A stretch of DNA of 64,000 bases from Methylosinus sporium (GTDB lineage Bacteria; Pseudomonadota; Alphaproteobacteria; Rhizobiales; Beijerinckiaceae): contig NZ_PUIV01000005.1 of NCBI RefSeq assembly GCF_003113265.1, positions 124,001 through 188,000 on the forward strand, in the 5' to 3' direction. The position numbers and the translations under genes were made by a program. Under the pieces are notes generated by a model. The model was not told the DNA's origin. It searched no databases and saw only the letters and a list, made by a program, of their open reading frames with translations. This document shows, one piece after another, positions 53,709 to 61,058 of the stretch. Position 1 is the first letter of the stretch, and every line of letters begins with the position of its first letter.

Positions 53709-54743
53709 TCAGCTCGTCAGCATGGCCGTCACGCCCGCGCGATCGAGACCCTTCTCGCCGATGACGACGAGACGGCTGGCGCGATTCTCATCGGCGCGCC
53801 AGGGGCGGTCGAACTGATGACGAAAGCGCGCGCCGACGCCCTGCACCAATAGGCGCATCGGCTTGCCGGCGATCTCGACGAAGCCTTTCATGCGCAAAAC
53901 ATCATGCGCCTCGGCGACGCGCGCCAAGCGCTCGATCAGCTCGGTCGGGTCGCGCGCGGCGGCGATCTCGACGATGAAGCTCTCGAAATCGTCGTGATCG
54001 TGGTCCTCTTCCGTATCATGGTGAGAGGGGCGATTGGCGAGATCGTCTTCCGCCGCGGCGCCGAGACCGAGCAGAATGGCGGGGTCGAGCCTGCCCTCGC
54101 TGGCGTACAGCAGCTTTACCGCGCGTGGCGCAGTGGCGCGGATTTGCTCCGTGACTTGCGCTTCCTCTTCCGCACTCAGCAAATCGGTCTTGTTGAGCAC
54201 GATGAGATCGGCGCAGAGCAGTTGATCCTCGAAAACTTCTTCCAGCGGATTGTCGTGGTCGATCGCGAGGGTTTCGGCGCGCTCTTTCGCGATGGCGTCG
54301 AGATCGTCGGCGAAGCGGCCCGCCGCCACCGCCGGGCCGTCCACCACGGCGATGACGCCGTCAACGGTGAGATGCGGGCGGATCGTCGGCCATTCGAAGG
54401 CTTTGACCAGAGGCTTGGGCAGAGCGAGGCCGGAGGTCTCGATGATGATGTGCTCCGGCCGGTTCGGATGCGCGAGCAGCGCCTCGATCGCCGGCGCGAA
54501 ATCGTCGGCCACCGTGCAGCAGAGGCACCCATTGGCCAGTTCGACGATGTTTTCCTCCGGGCAATTCTCCACGCCGCAGGCGCGAAGAATATCGCCGTCG
54601 ACGCCGACATCGCCGAACTCGTTGATGACGAGTGCGAGGCGGCGGCCACGCGCCGTCTCGAGGATGTGGCGAATCAGCGTCGTCTTGCCGGCGCCGAGAA
54701 ATCCGGTGACGATGGTCGCGGGGATTTTGGCGAATGTGCTCAC
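53709..54743 (-). CDS. cobW: CobW-type metallochaperone GTPase
   Basis: 344 residues from the GTG at 54743 (GTGA overlap with cbtA); the open frame continues far upstream but is not family-like. Motifs: IVTGFLGAGKTTLIRHIL (Walker A), VINEFGDVGVDGDIL, metal-binding GCLCCTV, ETSGLALPKPLV, VVDGPA and VLNKTDLL. A His/Asp-rich linker (HHDTEEDHDHDD) precedes the C-terminal domain and may buffer metal. It delivers cobalt to the chelatase, judging by its place between the transporter and cobN. Confidence 0.94.
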   Translation of the reverse strand: MSTFAKIPATIVTGFLGAGKTTLIRHILETARGRRLALVINEFGDVGVDGDILRACGVENCPEENIVELANGCLCCTVADDFAPAIEALLAHPNRPEHIIIETSGLALPKPLVKAFEWPTIRPHLTVDGVIAVVDGPAVAAGRFADDLDAIAKERAETLAIDHDNPLEEVFEDQLLCADLIVLNKTDLLSAEEEAQVTEQIRATAPRAVKLLYASEGRLDPAILLGLGAAAEDDLANRPSHHDTEEDHDHDDFESFIVEIAAARDPTELIERLARVAEAHDVLRMKGFVEIAGKPMRLLVQGVGARFRHQFDRPWRADENRASRLVVIGEKGLDRAGVTAMLTS

Positions 54744-55447
54744 GCCGCGGCCTCCGCGCTGGTCTTTGTCGAGAGATGCCGCCAGACGAAGCCGACCGCC
54801 GCGCCGACCAGAATCCAGGTGATCGCGTGAATGGCGAGAGAAGCGGCGGCGAAACGCGCGGCCAGTTCGGCCGGCGCGGTGCTCTCGGGCGCGGGCGGCT
54901 GCGGCGCGCCGATGAGATGCGGCGCGAGAATCAGCGCGGCGCCGAGCGCTTTGACGAGCGGACGCTCGACGCGCAGCACGGCGAAGAGCCCGGCGCCGGT
55001 CGCGGCCGCCGTGCCGATCCACCAGAGCTGGCGCGCGGCGAGATCGCCCGCGGCGCTGCCCGGCAGTTCCGGCGCGAGGCCGAGACTGGTGGCGAGGCCG
55101 GTGGAGGCGAAGGCGCAGGCGCCCCAGAGCGCGGCGCGCTTGGGTTCGATCGTCTCGCCGGAGAGCAGCATCAGCGCGAGCAGCACGAAAGCGTAGCCGA
55201 CCGCGGTGACGCTCGTCGCGACGCTGGTCGCGGCGGTGCGCTGGAGGCCCGGCGCGGGCTCCCAAGCGGGCTCGGCGGCGTGCTCGTGCTGATGCGCCTC
55301 GCCTCCCGCATGAGCCTGCTCGGCCGCGGTCTCATAGACCTCGGCGGCGAGGATCAGCGGAGTCGTGGTGACATTCTGCAGGGCCGCGACCGCGAGCCCC
55401 GCGAGAAGGCCGGCCAATAGGCCGACCGCGAGGAGTCGCTGGATCAC
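54740..55447 (-). CDS. cbtA: CbtA cobalt transporter subunit
   Basis: 235 residues from the GTG at 55447, which gives the usual CbtA N-terminus (VIQRLLAVGLLAGLLAGLAV) 7 nt after the cbtB stop. An ATG at 55492 would overlap cbtB. About five membrane helices (LLALMLLSGE, WWIGTAAATGAGLFAV, ITWILVGAAVGFVW) plus a periplasmic His-rich loop (GGEAHQHEHAAEP) suited to cobalt. It acts with CbtB under a B12 riboswitch. Confidence 0.88.
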   Translation of the reverse strand: MIQRLLAVGLLAGLLAGLAVAALQNVTTTPLILAAEVYETAAEQAHAGGEAHQHEHAAEPAWEPAPGLQRTAATSVATSVTAVGYAFVLLALMLLSGETIEPKRAALWGACAFASTGLATSLGLAPELPGSAAGDLAARQLWWIGTAAATGAGLFAVLRVERPLVKALGAALILAPHLIGAPQPPAPESTAPAELAARFAAASLAIHAITWILVGAAVGFVWRHLSTKTSAEAAA

Positions 55448-55454
55448 CGCTGCG

Positions 55455-55640
55455 TCAGTGGCAGGGGAAGCCGAGCGAATGGCGCGAATCATGCGCGGCG
55501 TTATGCGCGACGCTCGCATAGGAGAAGCCGGCGAGATAGACGAGGCCGGCGCCGAGCGTGAAGACGACCAGCGCGGCGCGCAGGATCTCGAGGCGGCTGG
55601 CGGAGAGAATCGCGGCGGCGGAAAGGGTCTTCGTGGTCAT
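55455..55640 (-). CDS. cbtB: CbtB cobalt transporter subunit
   Basis: 61 residues from the ATG at 55640: one membrane helix (ALVVFTLGAGLVYLAGFSYA) and the CbtB C-terminal metal motif VAHNAAHDSRHSLGFPCH. It is the first gene after the cobalamin riboswitch. Confidence 0.93.
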   Translation of the reverse strand: MTTKTLSAAAILSASRLEILRAALVVFTLGAGLVYLAGFSYASVAHNAAHDSRHSLGFPCH

Positions 55641-55688
55641 GTTCTGCTCCTCGCCGCCCCACCGGCGGCATTCGTGGTTTCGCTGGAC

Positions 55689-55848
55689 GGCAGGTCTCCT
55701 GGCTCGCGGGTCGCTGCGCTCGCCGCCTTCCCGGGCTTTCACCCAGTGGCCTCACGGGCTCGCGCTCGCCGCTCACAGTTGCGGGGGCAGCCGCGGATCA
55801 GGGGCGAGCCCCATACCGCATTCCCTCTTCGCCTCCTTGCGGAGGACC
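55689..55848 (-). promoter_or_regulatory. Cobalamin riboswitch
   Basis: The reverse strand carries the B12 box GCCACTGGGT (55750-55741), preceded by CCCCGCAACTGTGAGCGG and GGGAATGCGGT, and followed by AAGCCCGGGAAGGCGG and a 3' GAGCCAGGAGACCTGCC (ending about 55689). These are the standard adenosylcobalamin aptamer elements. It ends 48 nt before cbtB, so it should repress the whole cbt-cob operon when B12 is sufficient. Confidence 0.93.
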
Positions 55849-55941
55849 GTCGCGAACAGTCATAATCTGGCGCTCGGGCGCCGTCAAACGGCTAGGACGT
55901 CGGAATTGAGCCGAGTCATGTCGGCTGCGAGGAGTTGACGA

Positions 55942-56271
55942 ATGTCCACCCTGGTCTTCCCCGACTCGGAGGCGTTGGCCGCCGTCTGCCGTCGGCATCA
56001 TATCCGCAGGCTCTCCTTGTTCGGCTCCGAGCTCTCGGGCTCGGCGCGGCCGGATAGTGATATCGATCTCTTGGTCGAGTTCGAGCCGGATCGCGAGCCG
56101 GGGCTGCTCGGAATGGCCCGCATCGAGACGGAACTGTCCGAGCTGCTCGGCGGACGGACCATCGACCTGCGAACGGCTGGGGATCTCAGCCGATATTTCC
56201 GAGAGGAAGTCGTACGCGAGGCCGAGATTCAGTATGCCGCCCTGACGATGCGATACGCATTCGCCACATGA
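55942..56271 (+). CDS. MntA-like minimal nucleotidyltransferase antitoxin
   Basis: 109 residues with the nucleotidyltransferase motif [20 protein letters not shown] (GSx10DxD) and then [20 protein letters not shown]. It is the MntA partner of HepT RNases, which it inactivates by AMPylation. Family proteins usually stop after IQYAA; here the frame runs on (LTMRYAFAT) to a stop overlapping the hepT ATG. Confidence 0.85.
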   Translation: MSTLVFPDSEALAAVCRRHHIRRLSLFGSELSGSARPDSDIDLLVEFEPDREPGLLGMARIETELSELLGGRTIDLRTAGDLSRYFREEVVREAEIQYAALTMRYAFAT

Positions 56272-56573
56272 TCGAGGCTGCGGAAGACGCCGGCCGTTTC
56301 ATCGCGGGACGCGTGCGCAGCGATCTCGATAGGGATCGAATGCTCACCTTCGCGCTGGCTCGCGCAATCGAAATCATGGGCGAGGCGGCTTCCAAAGTAA
56401 GTATCGAGACTCGCGTCGCCGCGCCCTCGGTGCCCTGGCGCGAGATCACGTCGATGCGCAATCGTTTGATTCACGCGTATTATGACGTCGACTGCAATAT
56501 CTTATGGAAGACAGCGACGGAGGAAATCCCGGCGCTTCTGTCGTTGCTGACGGCAATCTCGACAGATGCCTAA
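56268..56573 (+). CDS. HepT-like HEPN RNase toxin
   Basis: 101 residues of the HEPN/DUF86 family: [33 protein letters not shown], and the catalytic Rx4-6H in [19 protein letters not shown]. The same frame upstream of the ATG still reads DDAIRIRHM, which is the usual HepT N-terminus, without a start codon. So the gene may have been shortened or moved its start. It lies 20 nt before cobO. Confidence 0.85.
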   Translation: MIEAAEDAGRFIAGRVRSDLDRDRMLTFALARAIEIMGEAASKVSIETRVAAPSVPWREITSMRNRLIHAYYDVDCNILWKTATEEIPALLSLLTAISTDA

Positions 56574-56593
56574 CCCTGCGCTTTATTAAAATC

Positions 56594-57232
56594 ATGACCG
56601 ACAGCAACGAGCCGCTCGAAGAAGACGCCGCCCGCCGCCATCGCGAGAAGATGGAGAAGCGCAAGGCTGTGCAGGACGCCGAGGTCGCCGGCAAGAGCAT
56701 CGCCGAGAAGGGCCTGCTGATGGTCCACACCGGTCCCGGCAAGGGCAAGTCGACTGCGGCCTTCGGCCTCGCGCTGCGGGCGATGGGGCATGGGCTGAAG
56801 GTGGGCGTCGTGCAATTCGGCAAGGGCGCCTGGGACACCGGCGAGCGGCGAATCCTCGAGAAGCTCGGCACAGAGGAGGAGCTGCTCTGCTGGCGCACGC
56901 TCGGCGAGGGCTTCACCTGGGAGACGCAGGACCGCGTCCGCGACGAGGCTGCGGCCCGCCGCGCCTGGGACGCCGCGAAGGAGATGATGGCCGATGCGTC
57001 GATAAGACTGCTGGTGCTCGACGAATTGTCGATCGCGCTGCGCTATGAGCATCTGCCGCTGGCGGAGGTGGTCGAGGCGCTAACGGCCCGGCGCGGCGAT
57101 CTGCATGTCGTCGTCACCGGCCGAAACGCCAAGCCCGAACTGATCGCCATCGCCGATCTCGTCACCGAGATGACGCTGGTGAAGCATCATTTCCAGGCCG
57201 GGGTGAAGGCGCAGAAGGGCGTCGAGTTCTGA
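56594..57232 (+). CDS. cobO: Cob(I)yrinate a,c-diamide adenosyltransferase
   Basis: 212 residues from the ATG at 56594. P-loop VHTGPGKGKSTAAFG, then GHGLKVGVVQFGKGAWDTGE, GEGFTWETQDR, LLVLDELSIALRYEHLPL and VVVTGRNAKPELIAIADLVT. It transfers the adenosyl group to the corrinoid cobalt. It is on the opposite strand to the main cob operon and directly follows the MntA/HepT pair. Confidence 0.95.
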   Translation: MTDSNEPLEEDAARRHREKMEKRKAVQDAEVAGKSIAEKGLLMVHTGPGKGKSTAAFGLALRAMGHGLKVGVVQFGKGAWDTGERRILEKLGTEEELLCWRTLGEGFTWETQDRVRDEAAARRAWDAAKEMMADASIRLLVLDELSIALRYEHLPLAEVVEALTARRGDLHVVVTGRNAKPELIAIADLVTEMTLVKHHFQAGVKAQKGVEF

Positions 57233-57286
57233 GAGCGGCGTCCCGGCCGGCCGAGGCCTCGCCGGGAGCCGATCGACGAGCCGCGA

Positions 57287-57616
57287 TCAGCAGACCCAGT
57301 GACGGCGGCCGTTCCACCAGCGCCAGCAGGCGTTGGGGGCGACGCGCGGCCCCGCGTAATAGCGTGGTCCCGCATAATAGGACCGTCCATAATACCCCCC
57401 GCCATAACCGCCGCCCCATCCGGCGTGGCGCCCGGCGTGATGGCCGTGATGGCCGTGATGATGATGGCGGCCGTGATGATGATGATGGTGGCGGTGGTGG
57501 TGGTGGTGGTGGCCGTGATGGTGATGGCCGTGATGATGGTGGCCGCGGGCGGAGGCCGCGCCGGGCAGCATCAGCGCGCCGATCAGAGCCGTTGCATAAA
57601 CCATATGTCGAATCAT
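57287..57616 (-). CDS. Histidine-rich secreted protein
   Basis: 109 residues, of which about 30 are His. A signal peptide (VYATALIGALMLPGAASA) is followed by runs of four to six His separated by Gly or Arg, then a Gly/Tyr-rich stretch (GGGYGGGYYGRSYYAGPRYY) and a WRWWNGRRHWVC end. It is probably a periplasmic or surface metal binder (Ni, Co or Zn). AAGGAAAG precedes the ATG. It sits between cobO and the Nramp transporter, which supports a metal role. Confidence 0.8.
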   Translation of the reverse strand: MIRHMVYATALIGALMLPGAASARGHHHHGHHHHGHHHHHHRHHHHHHGRHHHHGHHGHHAGRHAGWGGGYGGGYYGRSYYAGPRYYAGPRVAPNACWRWWNGRRHWVC

Positions 57617-57756
57617 GCCGTTCTTTCCTTGCTTTGATCGAGGAGGCTCTCGGCGCCGCCTCGGCTGGGAAAGAACGTCGCGCGCAAAGGGATTGTTCCG
57701 GCGCGCGCATGGTAAACGCCGCCTTGCCGGACCACATGGTCAAGGGAGGGTTAAGA

Positions 57757-59082
57757 TCAGCCGAGGATCGCGTCGAGGATGAGCTTGCCGTTGAGCGCGA
57801 TAATGGCCAGCGCGATGACGGCCGCGACGGCGGTGGTCGCCCGCGGCGCCGTGAGTTCGCCCATGAATTTGCGCGAGGCGGTGAACCAGACCAGGGGCAC
57901 GACGGCGAAAGGCAGAGTGAAGCTCAGCACCACCTGGCTCAGCACCAGCAGATGGGCGGTCGCCTCTTCCCCGGCGATCAGCGTGACGGCGACGGCCGGG
58001 ACGATGGCGATGAGCCGCGTGATCAGGCGCCGCAGCGCCGGCCTCATGCGCAGCTCGAGGAAGCCCTCCATCACGATCTGCCCGGCGAGTGTCGCAGTCA
58101 CCGTGGAGTTGAGGCCGCAGGCGATGAGCGCGATGGCGAAGAGCTTGGCGGCGATCGGCGCGCCGAGCAGCGGGGCGATCAGCGTATAGGCCTGGCCGAG
58201 CTCGGCGACCTCAGTATGGCCGGAGGCGTGGAACACCGACGCCGCAAGCACCAGAATCGAGCCATTGATGACGAGCGCGAAGAGCAGCGCCAGCGAGCTG
58301 TCGAAAATGGCGAAGTCGATCGCCTCGCGGCGGTCGGCCGGGCCGGAGCCGACGTCGCGCGTCTGCACGATATAAGAGTGCAGGAAGAGATTGTGCGGCA
58401 TCACGGTCGCGCCGAGAATGCCGAGGCCGATATAGAGCATCTCGGGATTTTCGATCAGCGCCCGGGTGGGGACCAGGCCGGCGGCGACCGCGCCGAGATC
58501 GGGCCGCGCCAGCAGCAGCTGGCCGCCGAAGGCGAGCGCGATGATCCCCAGCATGGCGACGACGAAAAGCTCGATCTTGCGAAAGCCGAGGCGCTCGAAG
58601 GCGAGCACGAGGAAAGTATCGAGCAGAGTGACGACGACGCCGAAAGCGAGCGGCAGGCCGAACAGCAATTGCAGGCCGATCGCCGTGCCGATGACTTCGG
58701 CGAGATCGGTCGCCAATATGCCCGCCTCGGCCAGGAGCCAGAGCCCCACCGAGGCCGTGCGCGGAAAACGGCGGCGGCAGGCGCTGGCGAGATCGAGCCC
58801 TGTGGCGAGGCCGAGCCGCGCCGTCAGCGATTGCAGCACGATCGCCATCAGGCTGGACAGGACGGCGACGAAGAGCAGAGCCGTGCCGAATTTGGAGCCG
58901 CCGGCGAGGGCGGTCGCCCAATTGCCGGGGTCCATATAGCCGGTGGCGACGAGATAGCCCGGGCCGAGGAAGATGAACAGGCGGCGAAAGCCGACGGTCT
59001 CGCGCGGGACGCGCACCGAACCGCGCATATCGCCGCGCGCCGAAATGAGCGTGGCGGAAAAATCGGGCGAGACGGCGTGCAT
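57757..59082 (-). CDS. mntH: Nramp family divalent metal transporter
   Basis: 441 residues, about eleven helices. The metal-site motif of helix 1 is GYMDPGNWATALAGG, and that of helix 6 is ILGATVMPHNLFLHS; both are intact. It imports Mn(II), Fe(II) or Co(II) with protons. The nearby cobalamin genes make cobalt a candidate, but Nramp specificity cannot be told here. The symbol follows family usage. Confidence 0.9.
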   Translation of the reverse strand: MHAVSPDFSATLISARGDMRGSVRVPRETVGFRRLFIFLGPGYLVATGYMDPGNWATALAGGSKFGTALLFVAVLSSLMAIVLQSLTARLGLATGLDLASACRRRFPRTASVGLWLLAEAGILATDLAEVIGTAIGLQLLFGLPLAFGVVVTLLDTFLVLAFERLGFRKIELFVVAMLGIIALAFGGQLLLARPDLGAVAAGLVPTRALIENPEMLYIGLGILGATVMPHNLFLHSYIVQTRDVGSGPADRREAIDFAIFDSSLALLFALVINGSILVLAASVFHASGHTEVAELGQAYTLIAPLLGAPIAAKLFAIALIACGLNSTVTATLAGQIVMEGFLELRMRPALRRLITRLIAIVPAVAVTLIAGEEATAHLLVLSQVVLSFTLPFAVVPLVWFTASRKFMGELTAPRATTAVAAVIALAIIALNGKLILDAILG

Positions 59083-59546
59083 CGGGCGACCTTCGGCTTC
59101 GCTCGCCTTCCTCCGAGGCGGACCTTCCTCGAACGATATAGGCCCCTCCCGCCGCGAGCGCCAGCGATCGGCGCCGGCGGCCGCGCAGGCGCAATGTGGA
59201 CTGGGTCGTTTCTATGTCGCAATGCGTAGCCGGATGCGTCGTGGAGGCGTCCCGCATGTGGCGAAACGCGAAAACTTGTGACCTTGTTGCAACAGTCGTC
59301 GAGATAGTTTTCCGCAGAGCGCGCAAAGCGCCACATGCCCCTTTTCAGCCATAAACGCTGCGCTAATCTCGGCTGGTCACAAGGTCATCGAGGACATGGG
59401 GACGCCTCCCGCGCCGGCTCGTCGCGCGGGAGAACGTTCTTCTCGTTTTTGAACGACTGTCGTCGAACTTTCGACAGTGACGCATGGCGGTGGTGGTGCG
59501 CGGCGTTTTTTCGAACGCCAGCGGCGTTGAGAAAGTCAGATCCTCG
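59083..59546. other. Divergent regulatory region mntH/exoR
   Basis: 464 nt between the divergent genes. CTTGTGACC (59275-59283) and its inverse GGTCACAAG (59375-59383) lie exactly 100 bp apart. Nearer exoR, ACTGTCG (59456-59462) and CGACAGT (59472-59478) form a short palindromic site. No supported ORF except the optional upstream start of exoR at 59484. Confidence 0.5.
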
Positions 59547-60428
59547 ATGATCGTGTTTCTCCAGGCGATTGCGTCGACGGTAGGGCCGCGCGGGCGTCTC
59601 GGGACGCTCTATCTCGCGCTCGGCTGCGCGACGGTCGGGGCTGTTTCCGCGGAGCGGGCCCTCGCCTTCGACGGGAAGGAGCCGCGCTCCCTCGCCGCCG
59701 CCACACAGCCGCTCACCATCTTCAAGGATCCGCGAGCGGCTCTGCGCGCCGGTCTCGAGAGCTATCATGCCGGCAACGCCAAAAAGTCGGTGGAGGCGCT
59801 GCGCTACGCCGCCGATGGCGGGGAATCGCTCGCTCAGTGGAAGCTCGGCCGCATGTATGCGGAGGGGGACGGCGTCACCCGCGACGACGCCAAGGCCTAT
59901 GCCTATTTCTCCAAGCTCGTCGATCATTTCGCCGATGACGAGCCGAGCCCGCGCGAGCGGTTGATGGCGGCCGGCGCCTTTGTGGCCGTCGGCGTCTATT
60001 ATCTCGAGGGCATCGCCGCCGCGAAGATCGAGCCGGACGCCGGCCGCGCCTTCGATCTCTTCCGTTACGCCGCGACCTATTTCGGAAACGCCGACGCTCA
60101 ATATAACCTCGCGCGCATGTATCTCGACGGCAATGGCGTCTCCAAGGATGCGCGCCAGGCCGCCAATTGGCTCGATCTCGCCGCGCGCAAGGGCCATGCG
60201 CCGTCGCAGGCGCTGCTCGGCCATCTTATGTTCAACGGCGAGGCCGGCGGTCCGCCGCAGCGCGCCCGCGGGCTGATGTATCTCACGCTGGCGCGCGAGG
60301 CCGCCGGCGATCGCCCGACCGATCAATGGATCGTCGAGCTGCATTCGCGCGCGCTGGCGCGGGCGAGCGAGGGGGACCGCAAAGCGGCCGTGGCCATGCT
60401 CGAATATTACCTGACGCGCCGGGACTGA
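59547..60428 (+). CDS. exoR: ExoR-like Sel1-repeat periplasmic regulator
   Basis: 293 residues from the ATG at 59547 (an in-frame ATG at 59484 adds 21 residues). A signal peptide (LGTLYLALGCATVGAVSAER, ending ALA) leads to a Sel1/TPR array: LRYAADGGESLAQWKLGRMY, AEGDGVTRDDAKAYAYFSKL, FRYAATYFGNADAQYNLARM, LDGNGVSKDARQAANWLDLA, RGLMYLTLARE. The repeat order and C-terminus match rhizobial ExoR, which binds the ChvG sensor in the periplasm and represses ChvG-ChvI signalling. chvG and chvI are not in the window. Confidence 0.8.
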   Translation: MIVFLQAIASTVGPRGRLGTLYLALGCATVGAVSAERALAFDGKEPRSLAAATQPLTIFKDPRAALRAGLESYHAGNAKKSVEALRYAADGGESLAQWKLGRMYAEGDGVTRDDAKAYAYFSKLVDHFADDEPSPRERLMAAGAFVAVGVYYLEGIAAAKIEPDAGRAFDLFRYAATYFGNADAQYNLARMYLDGNGVSKDARQAANWLDLAARKGHAPSQALLGHLMFNGEAGGPPQRARGLMYLTLAREAAGDRPTDQWIVELHSRALARASEGDRKAAVAMLEYYLTRRD

Positions 60429-60517
60429 GGCGCCTTCCTTCTCGCATAATGCGACATGAGGCGATCCTGGAGCCGTCGGGCCTCGGGGTCGCCTTTTTGC
60501 GTCCATGCTTCCGTTGC

Positions 60518-60568
60518 GCATTGAAACTGACTAATTTTGTCGCGCGCCTACATGCCGCATTGAAACTG
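60518..60568 (+). repeat. Two 12-bp direct repeats upstream of small gene
   Basis: GCATTGAAACTG occurs at 60518-60529 and 60557-60568, period 39 bp. Both lie 85-140 bp before the start of the 60-residue membrane peptide, so they may be regulator or promoter elements. Confidence 0.55.
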
Positions 60569-60654
60569 GAAACGAGATGGTGTAGGCTTGCGCCGATGCG
60601 CCGCATCAAGTGCAAAAAAAACAAAATAAGCACCAACATTCGGAGGATCGTCAC

Positions 60655-60837
60655 ATGTCTATCGGCACTCACAGCAGCGCGGATATCGGCAAAACCGTGC
60701 TTTGGATCGTCGGCATCACGGCGTTCGTCATTATCGCTCTGACGAAGGTTCCGGACTGGATTTCGCCGGCCGGCACCAATGGCACCGGCAACGGCTCCGA
60801 TCCGGGCGTCGGCCGCACCGTGAAGATGATTCAGTAA
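60655..60837 (+). CDS. Single-pass membrane peptide, 60 aa
   Basis: Opens MSIGTHSSADIGKTVLWIVG, with one helix (about 14-30, VLWIVGITAFVIIALTK) and a Gly/Asn-rich tail (AGTNGTGNGSDPGVGRTVKM). GGAGG lies 7-11 nt before the ATG, which decides the start. I do not recognise the family. It is monocistronic between exoR and a large palindrome. Confidence 0.7.
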   Translation: MSIGTHSSADIGKTVLWIVGITAFVIIALTKVPDWISPAGTNGTGNGSDPGVGRTVKMIQ

Positions 60838-60935
60838 TAGAGACGATCCTTCGCCTTTCGGCTGTGGCTTCACTCCCTTCTCGTGAAGCTCGCGGCTCGG
60901 CGTCGATCGTGGACTTTTGAAAAGTCGTCACTCGA

Positions 60936-60984
60936 TCCGCCTCCTCCGCCTCGATGTCGCGACATCGAGGCGGAGTGAGGCGGA
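60936..60984. terminator. Large palindrome, probable bidirectional terminator
   Basis: CTCCGCCTCGATGTC (60944-60958) and GACATCGAGGCGGAG (60961-60975) form a 32-bp self-complementary sequence. The arms TCCGCCTC (60936-60943) and GAGGCGGA (60977-60984) extend it after one unpaired base. It lies between convergent transcripts (small peptide and serA) but has no long T-run. Confidence 0.55.
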
Positions 60985-61058
60985 CGAGGAGGCGCCGGGT
61001 AAACGCTCCCCGTCTGCAGCCGAGGCGTTCCGCCTTGTGAAAAGCGCCGCTCTTTCCG

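Noticed and set aside
54744-55265. N-terminal extension of CobW
   Set aside because: The frame is open because of high GC, but it overlaps cbtA and is Arg-rich; the GTG at 54743 fits the family start and the GTGA overlap.
57299-57637. Plus-strand frame rich in Met and Val opposite the His-rich gene
   Set aside because: It is the complement of the His codon runs; the minus-strand product has a signal peptide and ribosome binding site.
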